A stretch of 39,833 nt of DNA from positions 1 to 39,833 of the forward strand of contig JBNJCW010000009.1 of assembly GCA_051744345.1 (NCBI GenBank). The letters are read 5' to 3'. Under the pieces are notes generated by a model. That model was not told the origin of the DNA. It made no database searches and was given only the letters and a program-made list of their open reading frames with translations. The position numbers were made by a program, and so were the translations under genes. Source of the DNA: Halolacustris sp051744345 (lineage in GTDB: Bacteria; Actinomycetota; Humimicrobiia; Humimicrobiales; Humimicrobiaceae). Shown one piece after another: positions 32,681-39,833 of this stretch (its first letter is position 1; every line of letters begins with the position of its first letter).

Positions 32681-33850
32681 TTATAGCTCTAAAAAATCAA
32701 ATTGTTTCAAAACCCTGTCCCTTATTTCCCTGGCCGGGGGGTAACTGTAGGCCACTTTCCCCTCCCTTACAGCTTCCATAAACAGCTCATCATATTTTGA
32801 GCCACACTGAGGGCAGTTAAAACTTCCCGCCTCTTCTTCCTGCAGCACCACCATGTCATGCATGCAGTTTGAGCATCTAATAACTTTCTTCGCCCCCGAC
32901 ATCTTTCCCCTCTTGGCTATTTTTTTTCCTTCAATCTCTACTATATCCAGGGCAAAATCCAATACCCTGGCCCCGGAGATGGAGGTTCCCACCCCGAAGG
33001 AATCGGCAACCTTTGCCAGGTTGATTATATCCTGCTCATCAAGGCCGCCGCTTACCACTATTTTTACATCCTTAAAACCCCTTATGTCAAGCTCCCATCT
33101 GACTTCCTCCAGTATTTTTAAAAAATCTCCCTTCCTGGAACCAGGGGTATCCAGCCTGATTCCAAAGATATTGCCGTCCATGGCCTCACAGACCCTGATA
33201 GCCTCAAATTTTTCATCATTGAATGTATCAATTAAAGAAATCCTTTTGACCTCTTCAGGTATTATTTTATCAAATGCTCTGGTAGCCTCCACCGTATCCC
33301 CCATAATCAGTATGAGAGCATGGGGCATAGTTCCTACCGGCTCTGAGCCTATGGCCTGGGCGCCCATAATGGTAGAAACACCCTCTGCTCCCCCCAGATA
33401 AGCACACCTTTCCACCATGGGGGTAACCGCAGGGTGAACCCTCCTGGCCCCAAAACTGTAAACAGGCTTATTGCCTGCAGCAAGCTTGCATCTTGCTGCC
33501 TTGGTGGCTATACCGCTGGAATGGCAGAGGAAACCGAGAATAGAGGTCTCAAAAACCCCAAAATCAAGGTACCTGCCTTCGATAACCATAACCGGCTCAA
33601 AAGCCTTAAAAGCTGTCCCTTCAGGCATGCATCTGACATTTATGCCTTTTCCATTGGACAGAAGCTCTATGCTCTCCTGTATGCCTGCCAGTATGCCCCA
33701 GGTGTAGTTAAGGGGAAAGTTTTTCAAAAAAACCTCTGCCTTAACATGCGCGTCTTTTCCCAGTTCTTTTAGTATCTGTTCAGATCTTTTGAAATAAATA
33801 TCGGTTACACGGCCATTTTTTATATCATCCTCATCTGCTACAAAAAACAT
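32681..33850 (-). CDS. pncB: Nicotinate phosphoribosyltransferase with C-terminal zinc ribbon
   Basis: Joins nicotinate to PRPP to give nicotinate mononucleotide in NAD salvage. The 389-residue protein has YSFGARRVHPAVTPMVERCAYLGGAEGVST, GTMPHALILIMGD and the phosphate-binding VVSGGLDEQDI near 270-280. Four cysteines near the end (CSNC and CPQC) form a zinc ribbon, as in the archaeal-type enzyme rather than the E. coli type. It lies 10 bases after the amidohydrolase gene, so nicotinamide-to-nicotinate-to-NaMN is a two-gene unit. Confidence 0.9.
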   Translation of the reverse strand: MFFVADEDDIKNGRVTDIYFKRSEQILKELGKDAHVKAEVFLKNFPLNYTWGILAGIQESIELLSNGKGINVRCMPEGTAFKAFEPVMVIEGRYLDFGVFETSILGFLCHSSGIATKAARCKLAAGNKPVYSFGARRVHPAVTPMVERCAYLGGAEGVSTIMGAQAIGSEPVGTMPHALILIMGDTVEATRAFDKIIPEEVKRISLIDTFNDEKFEAIRVCEAMDGNIFGIRLDTPGSRKGDFLKILEEVRWELDIRGFKDVKIVVSGGLDEQDIINLAKVADSFGVGTSISGARVLDFALDIVEIEGKKIAKRGKMSGAKKVIRCSNCMHDMVVLQEEEAGSFNCPQCGSKYDELFMEAVREGKVAYSYPPAREIRDRVLKQFDFLEL

Positions 33851-33860
33851 TTCCTGCCCC

Positions 33861-34379
33861 TTATATTATATTTGCCTTTAATACTTCCCTCATCTGCCTT
33901 AAGGCACACTGATGGTCCTCTTCACTTATCCCTGCAACCGCATCTTCTACCACATCTACGTCATAACCCCTCACTGTGGCCTCAAATGCAGTATAAAGTA
34001 TGCAGATATTGGTAACGCAGCCGGCAAGCACCACATGGCCTACCTCCATCTTCTGCAGTACCTGCTGCAGGTTGGTTTCATAGAAACCCGAAAAAGTGGT
34101 TTTCTTGATTATTATATCGCTTCCCTGAGGCCTGAGCTCTTCTATGATTTTGGCCCCTTCAGTATTTTTTACCGCATGAGGCGGAAACATGCCGAACTCC
34201 CTGTCCTCGGGCTCATGGCTGTCACACAGGTATATAACCGGAAAGCCGGCCTTCTTTGCCTTTTCAATCTCCCTTTTGATAGGACCTATTATCTTTTCAA
34301 TACCGGGAACCTTAAGTGGTGCGCCTTCGGCAACAAAATCGTTAAGCATATCTATAATAATCAAAGCTTTTTCAGCCAT
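33861..34379 (-). CDS. pncA: Isochorismatase-fold cysteine hydrolase, probable nicotinamidase
   Basis: Predicted to hydrolyse nicotinamide to nicotinate. In the 172-residue protein the catalytic triad is Asp10 (LIIIDMLNDF), a Lys near 93 (IIKKTTFSGF) and Cys126 (GCVTNICILYTA). Metal-site residues Asp53 and His55 (CDSHEPEDREF) and His68 (FPPHAV) are visible. The second His of the usual HPxxHxxF pattern is Asp here. The function is supported mainly by pncB directly downstream; on sequence alone other amidohydrolases of this fold are possible. AGGGG lies 9 bases before the ATG. Confidence 0.84.
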   Translation of the reverse strand: MAEKALIIIDMLNDFVAEGAPLKVPGIEKIIGPIKREIEKAKKAGFPVIYLCDSHEPEDREFGMFPPHAVKNTEGAKIIEELRPQGSDIIIKKTTFSGFYETNLQQVLQKMEVGHVVLAGCVTNICILYTAFEATVRGYDVDVVEDAVAGISEEDHQCALRQMREVLKANII

Positions 34380-34411
34380 AACAATCAGCCCCTATCATTC
34401 TAATTTTTTTT

Positions 34412-34465
34412 ATAATAGCATTTAGCGCCTTAATTTTGTAATATTTATTTATCAGGCCCTATACA
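34412..34465. promoter_or_regulatory. Candidate divergent promoters sharing one -35 hexamer
   Basis: At 34436-34441 TTGTAA reads TTACAA on the other strand. Toward the + strand lipoprotein gene there is TATACA at 34460-34465 (18-base spacer). Toward pncA there is TATTAT on the - strand (34417 to 34412, 18-base spacer). The two promoters would compete for, or share, the same -35 contact. Hexamers are imperfect, so this is a proposal. Confidence 0.35.
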
Positions 34466-34491
34466 AATGCAAGCTTTTGAATTAATATTTT

Positions 34492-35052
34492 ATGCAAAAT
34501 AACTATGTACGGGTGGTGACAGATTTGAGAAAATTTAATCTCTTATTATTTTTCTTAATCATCCTGTTGTTTACTGTATCCTTTGCCGGATGCGCAAAAC
34601 AGGAGGCAACCGTATACTTTGCGGTTGAAACTGAAACAGATTTTTACCTTAAAGCCCAGAAAACAGAGGTAGAGCCCTCACCGGACCTCTATCATGCAAG
34701 CCTGGAGGCCCTGATAGAAGGACCGGAGGCAGATGAACTTTTTGCTACCATCCCTTCCAGCACCAGGGTAAATTCAGTTGTAGTGGAAGACGGCCTGGCC
34801 ATTGCAGACTTTTCCCGGGAACTTCTGACCGATACCAGCATACCCCACAGTTCAGCTACTGAATACCTGGCCATCTATTCCATCGTAAATACACTTACTG
34901 AATTCGAGGACATCGATAAGGTAAGGATAACCATTGAAGGGAAGCAGTCCGGGACTATTGACGGGCTGCCCATTGAAGATTTTTGGGGGCATATCGGCCT
35001 GGGAGAAGATTTTTCTAGAAATCCGGACATAATATTAGAAGATGAGAGCTGA
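34492..35052 (+). CDS. GerMN-domain lipoprotein
   Basis: 186 residues in the longest frame. The N-terminus has a hydrophobic signal (LLLFFLIILLFTV) and a lipobox SFAGC, so the mature protein is an extracellular lipoprotein. Residues about 40-165 match the GerMN domain (YHASLEALIEGP, SSTRVNSVVVEDGLAIADFS, EYLAIYSIVNTLTEF), named from spore germination protein GerM but also found in non-sporulating bacteria. A TTG start at 34525, 5 bases after GGTGGTGA, would give a typical M-R-K lipoprotein leader and is more likely than the ATG at 34492, which has no ribosome-binding site. It overlaps the next gene by 11 bases. Role unknown. Confidence 0.83.
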   Translation: MQNNYVRVVTDLRKFNLLLFFLIILLFTVSFAGCAKQEATVYFAVETETDFYLKAQKTEVEPSPDLYHASLEALIEGPEADELFATIPSSTRVNSVVVEDGLAIADFSRELLTDTSIPHSSATEYLAIYSIVNTLTEFEDIDKVRITIEGKQSGTIDGLPIEDFWGHIGLGEDFSRNPDIILEDES

Positions 35053-36118
35053 TACCGCTGCTGCAGTAGAAAAACAATTTCAAAAATCTCTGGAGAGCAG
35101 CAGGGATAATCTTTTCGGGTGGATGTGCACCTACACCCCTGTGGAATTGATATATGCAGCAGGGTTTATCCCCCACCGCATCTACGGCATACAGGATTTT
35201 AGGAGCGCAGACAGCTATCTTCCCATAAACTTCTGTCCTTACCTTAAATCCAGCCTGGAGCAGCTGCTAAAGGAAGGAGACAGGTTTAGGGGAATGGTTT
35301 TTGCCAATTCCTGTGACGGCTCGAGGAGGCTGTTTGACATGGCCAGGGAATATCTTCCCCGGCTGGCCTCCCATATCATTGATGTGCCAAGGATTATTTC
35401 CCCCGCTTCCCTGGATTTCTACAGGTTAAATATTGAAAAATTTTTCCATTTCCTTCAGGACCTTAGTGGTACAGAAATAGCCACGGAAAAAGTCCTGGAC
35501 TCAATTAAACAGTTTAACCACCTGAAGGGAGCCCTGCAAAGCCTAAGGCATGCCTACCTTGAAGGGCTGGTGAGCCTTGAGGACTATTACCGTATAGTGA
35601 AAATTTCAGCAAATTCAGACCCGGCCGTATTCTGTACCGAGATAGACAGCCTGATTGGCAGGTTTAGCCAAACAGAGAAGAAAGAGCAGGTCGGACCCCG
35701 GCTGATGATAGTAGGCAACTTCATAAATGAAGAAAGGCTTTTTAAAATTATATCCGAACTTGACTGCCTTCTAATCCATGATGACCTGTGCACCACCCAG
35801 AGGTATTTTAACAATGAAGTTGAGTGCGGGGATGACAATATATTCCACCGGCTGGCAGAAAGCTACCTTTCCAAGACAGCATGCATGCGCATGGCAGACA
35901 TGGGTGCCAAACTAAAAGATATGCAGCAAATTATCGGCAGAAAAAAGATAGAGGCGGTTATCTTTGTCAGCCTTAAATTCTGCGACAATACCCTGTATTT
36001 TTACCCCCTGGTCAAAAAAAACCTGGATATACCTGTACTTAACCTTGAACTTGAGTATAACAATTTCTCCGAAGGCCAGGTAAAAACCAGGCTGGAAGCA
36101 TTTCTGGAGATGCTATAA
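35042..36118 (+). CDS. 2-hydroxyacyl-CoA dehydratase family subunit (HgdB/BcrC-like)
   Basis: 358 residues related to the D-component subunits of 2-hydroxyacyl-CoA dehydratases and benzoyl-CoA reductases, which hold a [4Fe-4S] cluster. Cys29 lies in WMCTYTPVELIYAAGFIPH, Cys65 in FCPYLKSSLE and Cys91 in NSCDGSRRLFD, the spacing expected for cluster ligands in this family. A further Cys lies in KFCDNTLYF near residue 325. It is coupled to the following gene by a TAATG overlap, so the two are presumably the halves of a heterodimer. No ATP-dependent activator (HgdC-like) is in the window. The true substrate is unknown. Confidence 0.82.
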   Translation: MRADTAAAVEKQFQKSLESSRDNLFGWMCTYTPVELIYAAGFIPHRIYGIQDFRSADSYLPINFCPYLKSSLEQLLKEGDRFRGMVFANSCDGSRRLFDMAREYLPRLASHIIDVPRIISPASLDFYRLNIEKFFHFLQDLSGTEIATEKVLDSIKQFNHLKGALQSLRHAYLEGLVSLEDYYRIVKISANSDPAVFCTEIDSLIGRFSQTEKKEQVGPRLMIVGNFINEERLFKIISELDCLLIHDDLCTTQRYFNNEVECGDDNIFHRLAESYLSKTACMRMADMGAKLKDMQQIIGRKKIEAVIFVSLKFCDNTLYFYPLVKKNLDIPVLNLELEYNNFSEGQVKTRLEAFLEML

Positions 36119-37380
36119 TGAGTTTTAAGGAAAAAATTAAAAAAGACATGAAGGACAACCTAAACCAGCAGTATATAAAAAGGTTCCTTTCCATAGCAGC
36201 CAGAAGGCCCCTGCTTATGCTGTTTGGGACCACCTTTAAATCAGCCTCGGACAAACTGCTTAACATGTACAGTATTGAAGCTATGGCCAAGGCATACAGA
36301 AACAGCAATCCTGTGGCCTATGGTTCCCTTTTTCTTCCCTATGAGCTTTTCCACGGCCTGGGCCTGGTTCCCTTTCTCCCTGAAGTGCTTGCCGGTTTTA
36401 CTGCCGGGATGGGCATTACGGATAAAACACTTAAAGAGGCAAATTCCAAATGGTATTCTCCCGATCTCTGCACCTTTCACCGGAGCGCCTCCGGAGCGGT
36501 GGAGCTTGACCTTTTCCCCAGGCCCCAATTTATAATGGTAACCAACCTGGCCTGCGATGCTGCCCAGAAATCTTTCTACCTTTACGCCGAGAAATTTGGC
36601 CTGGAAAAGAACTTCTACTTTATTGATGTGCCCTACCATTACCACCCCGACTCCGTTTCCTACCTCTCCCGTCAGCTTGAAGAGGCAAGCTTGGACATTT
36701 GCTCCAAACTGGGAATGGATTTGGATACCCGGCAGCTCTCCAGGGCAATAGAGTATTCCAACCAGTTCCGGCACTGGGCGATAAAAGTTAATAATATAAG
36801 GGAGAAGCTCCACAGCTATCCCCAGGACTATAACGGCCTTAACTTTATTCTTCCTTTCCACGGCATGGCCGGCACCAGGGAAGCAGTCGTGCTGTATAAA
36901 CAGATGTATGAAGAACTAAAAAACTATGAAAAAAACCAGCCTGCCCAGAATAACTTCAAAAAGCTTATCTGGCTTCACCTTAAGCCGTATTACAGAAATG
37001 AAATATTCGACCTTCTAAAAGAAGACGGCTGCATGGTGGCTTTTGAAGAAATAAACCATGTTTACTGGCCCAAACTTGATCCGGAAAAGCCTTTCAGGAG
37101 CCTGGCCATAAAACTGCTGTCCCATTTTCTCAGAGGAAGCATTGAAAACAGGGTCAGGGTAATAAAAAGCCTTGCGCGTGATTACTCCGCTGACGGAGCA
37201 ATCTTTTTCTCTCACTGGGGTTGCAGACAGAATAACGGCTCGGCAAGGATTATAAAGGACAGGTTAAAAGAGATAGGCATACCCACCCTGGCAGTTGACG
37301 GCGACTGTGTGGATAAGAATAATTATTCCAGGGGCCAATTGTCCACCAGGATACAGGCCTTTATTGAACTTCTCGGTTAA
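36118..37380 (+). CDS. 2-hydroxyacyl-CoA dehydratase family subunit (HgdA/BcrB-like)
   Basis: 420 residues, the larger partner of the preceding gene. Typical elements are PYELFHGLGLVPFLPEV, SPDLCTFHRSASGA (Cys118), NLACDAAQKSF (Cys146), HWGCRQNNGSARIIKDRL and VDGDCVDKNNYSRGQLSTR at the C-terminus, which is characteristic of BcrB/HgdA-type subunits. Cluster-ligand cysteines are kept, so it is likely active rather than a relic. Its last 20 bases overlap the end of convergent otsB. The reaction could be a dehydration, or a low-potential reduction as in double-cubane-cluster relatives; the sequence does not decide. Confidence 0.82.
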   Translation: MSFKEKIKKDMKDNLNQQYIKRFLSIAARRPLLMLFGTTFKSASDKLLNMYSIEAMAKAYRNSNPVAYGSLFLPYELFHGLGLVPFLPEVLAGFTAGMGITDKTLKEANSKWYSPDLCTFHRSASGAVELDLFPRPQFIMVTNLACDAAQKSFYLYAEKFGLEKNFYFIDVPYHYHPDSVSYLSRQLEEASLDICSKLGMDLDTRQLSRAIEYSNQFRHWAIKVNNIREKLHSYPQDYNGLNFILPFHGMAGTREAVVLYKQMYEELKNYEKNQPAQNNFKKLIWLHLKPYYRNEIFDLLKEDGCMVAFEEINHVYWPKLDPEKPFRSLAIKLLSHFLRGSIENRVRVIKSLARDYSADGAIFFSHWGCRQNNGSARIIKDRLKEIGIPTLAVDGDCVDKNNYSRGQLSTRIQAFIELLG

Positions 37381-38167
37381 CAATGCTTAGAAATTTCTGT
37401 ACTTCGCCAACTGTTTTAAGGTAATACTCTGCCCTGCTCCTTCCGTCCGGCTGGGGGCAGACCTTTATGTTTATGCCGCCGGTGTTTTTTAAAAACATAT
37501 GTTCATCAGTCAGGTCATCGCCTATGCATATATTAATATGCCTGCCTCTGGGCCTGAGTTTTTTTTCCACAACCTTGACTGCCATGCCCTTGTCAATGCC
37601 TGAGGCCTTTACCTCTATTACCTTCTTGCCTTCTATTATATCCAGGCCGCCGCCTGAGGTGGCCTCCCCTATTATCTTTTTTACCTCTTCCAGCTTAGGC
37701 ATATCCCTGCTGCTGCAGTTTCTGTAATGAACAGCCACCGATACCCGCTTATCTTCTATATAGAAACATTCCGTTTCCCCAATGCTTCTGCTAATCTTTT
37801 GCTTAAGGTCCCTTACAAGGCCTACCATTTTTTTAGCAGAATCAACTATTTCAGGTTTTCTGCCTTCCAGCTTAACCTCGGCCCCATGGCTTCCAATCAT
37901 GTTAAGCTCTTTTACCGGCGTGCCTTTAAAGAAATCCATAAGCTGGGTTATCGGCCGGCCGGATACCAGGATTGGAAATATCCGGGGGTTGGAGTTTAGC
38001 CTGTTTATAAGAGATTTTGTCCTCTGTGAAGGCTTTGCGTCCTGGGGGCGGGATTTTATGCCTACCAGCGTACCATCATAATCCAGGAACAATAAAGCAT
38101 TCCCCCCATCCTTTATTTTAGAAAATATCCTGTCACTGTGAACAAAGAGATACTCTATGCCAATCAC
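37361..38167 (-). CDS. otsB: Trehalose-6-phosphate phosphatase
   Basis: HAD-family phosphatase, 268 residues, that removes phosphate from trehalose-6-phosphate. Motif I is LFLDYDGTLVGI (nucleophile Asp near residue 30), motif II is LVSGRPITQL, and the C-terminal GDDLTDEHMF holds the metal-binding Asp residues. The inserted cap (NMIGSHGAEVKLEG) is as expected. It begins in an ATGA overlap with otsA, the usual two-gene trehalose unit, and ends inside the convergent dehydratase gene by 20 bases. Confidence 0.92.
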   Translation of the reverse strand: MIGIEYLFVHSDRIFSKIKDGGNALLFLDYDGTLVGIKSRPQDAKPSQRTKSLINRLNSNPRIFPILVSGRPITQLMDFFKGTPVKELNMIGSHGAEVKLEGRKPEIVDSAKKMVGLVRDLKQKISRSIGETECFYIEDKRVSVAVHYRNCSSRDMPKLEEVKKIIGEATSGGGLDIIEGKKVIEVKASGIDKGMAVKVVEKKLRPRGRHINICIGDDLTDEHMFLKNTGGINIKVCPQPDGRSRAEYYLKTVGEVQKFLSIVNREVQ

Positions 38168-39570
38168 CCTTTTGTTGAATAACTTAAAAAACTATTAGCC
38201 CAGCTAAACACATCATTATCCTGGACGACCTCCCTTAGGGCAAACATGTTTTTCCTCTGCTGGACCCGCCCCATCTCCAGGGCAGTTTTTATGCCGTCTG
38301 CTACCCCTTCAAAGTCGTAAGGGTTAACCATCACTGAATTTCTGTTCATCTCCTCTGCAGAGCCTGCAAATTCGCTTAGCACAAGCATTCCATAACCATC
38401 CGGTTTGCAGCTTACATACTCCTTTGCTATAAGATTCATCCCATCTCTTAATGGTGTGACCAGGCACACATCAGAAGCCTTGTAATAAGATACCAGAACT
38501 TCCTGGGGAATAGTTTTATATATATAGTTTACGGGGGTCCACAGCTCATCAGCAAACTGCCCGTTGATATTTCCCACCAGCTGATCTATCTCCCTTTTAA
38601 ATTGCCTGTATTCAACTATTTTCGTCCTGCTGGGCACTGATATCTGTATGAATATCACCTTTTTCTTGTACTCCGGGTATTTTTCAAAGAAACGCTTTAT
38701 GGAAAGCAGCCTCTCCCTTATTCCCTTGGTATAATCAAGCCGTTCTACGCTGATTATAAGTTTTACATTCCTATGCTCTCTTTTTAGCTCCTTTACCAGG
38801 TTATTGGTGGAATCAGATTTAGCAATCTGGTCAAACTTGTCAAAATCTATGCTTATAGGAAAATTCTTGATCTTTACTGTCCTTTTATCCTTCTTTATCG
38901 TGCCCGAATTATAATCTATATAGGTCCTTAGTTCCTGTTTGCAGTTGTATAGGAAGTTCATGGTATCCCTTGAGGTCTGAAAGCCCACTACATCAGCTCC
39001 CAGGAGCCCTTCAAGAATCTGCTTATCCCAGGGGAGAACCCTGAAAATTTCATTGCATGGAAAAGGTATGTGTAAGAAAAAAAGTATCTTGGCATGGGGC
39101 AGTTCCTTCCTGAGCATGGAGGGCATAAGCATGAGGTGGTAATCCTGCACCCATATCACTTCATCCCCTTTTACCTCTTCAAGAACCTTTTCTGTAAACC
39201 GCCTGTTTATTCTTTTATATGCAGCCCAGTAACCTAAATCAAAAAAACTCTGCAATATGAAGCCATGAAAGAGCGGCCAGATGGTACGGTTAGAGAAACC
39301 ATGGTAAAAATCCCGTATATCCCGCTTGCCGAGGCCCAGGAATTTTACCGAGTATCCGCCTTTCATTTCCACTGTTTTTTCTGCATGCTTGTTCTTGCCA
39401 ACCATTCCATTCCAGCCTACCCAGAGTCCCCCTTTCTTGGAAAGGATTGGATCCAGCGCGGTGACCAGCCCGCCCACGCTCTTTTTGTACTTAATGCCTG
39501 ACTTGGATTTTATTATCTTATACGGTACCCTGTTTGATACAACCAGTATCTTTTTTTCTTTGTTTCTCAT
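38164..39570 (-). CDS. otsA: Trehalose-6-phosphate synthase (GT20)
   Basis: Retaining glycosyltransferase that makes trehalose-6-phosphate from NDP-glucose and glucose-6-phosphate; about 468 residues from the ATG at 39570. Motifs are VVSNRVPYKI at the start, KSVGGLVTALDP, GGLWVGWNG, VIWVQDYHLMLMP, LHIPFPCNEIFRVLPW, the donor-site VERLDYTKGI and RDGMNLIAKEYV. An in-frame ATG at 39642 would add 24 residues unlike the family, so I prefer 39570; neither start has a strong ribosome-binding site. Trehalose points to osmotic or desiccation stress tolerance, fitting the MscS channel nearby. Confidence 0.92.
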   Translation of the reverse strand: MRNKEKKILVVSNRVPYKIIKSKSGIKYKKSVGGLVTALDPILSKKGGLWVGWNGMVGKNKHAEKTVEMKGGYSVKFLGLGKRDIRDFYHGFSNRTIWPLFHGFILQSFFDLGYWAAYKRINRRFTEKVLEEVKGDEVIWVQDYHLMLMPSMLRKELPHAKILFFLHIPFPCNEIFRVLPWDKQILEGLLGADVVGFQTSRDTMNFLYNCKQELRTYIDYNSGTIKKDKRTVKIKNFPISIDFDKFDQIAKSDSTNNLVKELKREHRNVKLIISVERLDYTKGIRERLLSIKRFFEKYPEYKKKVIFIQISVPSRTKIVEYRQFKREIDQLVGNINGQFADELWTPVNYIYKTIPQEVLVSYYKASDVCLVTPLRDGMNLIAKEYVSCKPDGYGMLVLSEFAGSAEEMNRNSVMVNPYDFEGVADGIKTALEMGRVQQRKNMFALREVVQDNDVFSWANSFLSYSTKG

Positions 39571-39724
39571 GTTTTTTTTGTATACTCTTTTTAAATATTT
39601 AATAAACCGATTATTATATATTATATACATTAATATTTTCATTTCAAAATACCCAATTTTTATAATTATCCAAAAAAGCCTTTTACATATCTAATTTTTA
39701 AGCTAATATTATACACTGCTAATT

Positions 39725-39833
39725 ATGAATACAAACAATGTACAAAAATTTATTTTCTACGACAGCATAACCCTGGTAAGCCCTACCGGCCAGAGGGCCC
39801 AGAACCTAAGGGAGTTTCTAAACATACTGGAAA
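39725..39833 (+). CDS. Partial gene at right edge, DUF5752-like N-terminus
   Basis: The frame is open from ATG 39725 to the window end, 36 codons. The peptide includes FIFYDSITLVSPTGQRA followed by NLREFLNIL. The pattern F-Y-x-S-x-T-L-...-TG-x-R-A-x-N-L resembles the start of DUF5752 proteins, which I recall near sugar-metabolism genes; I am not certain. A possible promoter precedes it (TTTACA 39682-39687, TATTAT 39707-39712, spacer 19). It is divergent from otsA, so it may be part of the same trehalose locus. Confidence 0.45.
   Translation, partial: MNTNNVQKFIFYDSITLVSPTGQRAQNLREFLNILE

Noticed and set aside
36241..36861. Open - strand frame of 206 codons
   Set aside because: Antisense to the HgdA/BcrB-like gene; composition fits a shadow frame.

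Overview
The window reads as a gene-dense chromosomal segment from an anaerobic bacterium with Gram-positive (Firmicutes/Actinomycetota-like, Terrabacteria) gene order. The grounds are blocks typical of Bacillus and relatives: rpsF-ssb-rpsR-DUF2232-rplI-dnaB, mcsA-mcsB-clpC-disA, and ispD-ispF-gltX-cysE-cysS-(...)-rlmB-yacP. Ile ATA and Arg AGG/AGA codons are frequent, and overlapping start/stop junctions are the rule. Flavin-based electron transfer genes and 2-hydroxyacyl-CoA-dehydratase-like iron-sulfur proteins suggest an anaerobic, possibly uncultured lineage. I cannot place it more finely without searches. I see no mobile element, CRISPR array, rRNA or tRNA gene, and no gene-free stretch over 300 bases.

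Layout. (1) 1-7.7 kb: a + strand biotin group (birA; then bioY, an unusual carboxyltransferase-BCCP fusion, and accC). It is interrupted by a - strand acyl-CoA dehydrogenase/etfB/etfA operon whose EtfA carries an N-terminal two-cluster ferredoxin domain. (2) 7.7-20.8 kb, - strand: mcsA, mcsB, clpC, disA, ispD, ispF, gltX, cysE, cysS, nitroreductase, rlmB, yacP and a nuclease lipoprotein, then feoA. (3) 20.9-30.9 kb, - strand: rpsF, ssb, rpsR, DUF2232, rplI, dnaB, purA, purD, purE, pstB, then greA-lysS behind a consensus sigma-70-type promoter. (4) 31.1-34.4 kb, - strand: pncA, pncB, a histidine phosphatase and an MscS channel (NAD salvage plus stress). (5) 34.5-37.4 kb, + strand: a GerMN lipoprotein overlapping two 2-hydroxyacyl-CoA-dehydratase-family subunits. 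(6) 37.4-39.7 kb, - strand: otsA-otsB for trehalose, and a truncated divergent gene at the right edge.

How the genes work together. BioY imports biotin, BirA attaches it to Lys558 of the fusion protein, and AccC would carboxylate that biotin. The domain that should pass CO2 to an acceptor has lost the His-x-His metal ligands of its family, so the acceptor chemistry is open. The McsA-McsB-ClpC locus looks like the arginine-phosphorylation/proteolysis system, but McsB lacks the catalytic Cys and several ATP-binding Arg residues, so it is probably a pseudokinase. These two degenerate enzymes in otherwise intact operons, and the dehydratase pair without a visible activator, are the most novel parts of the window.
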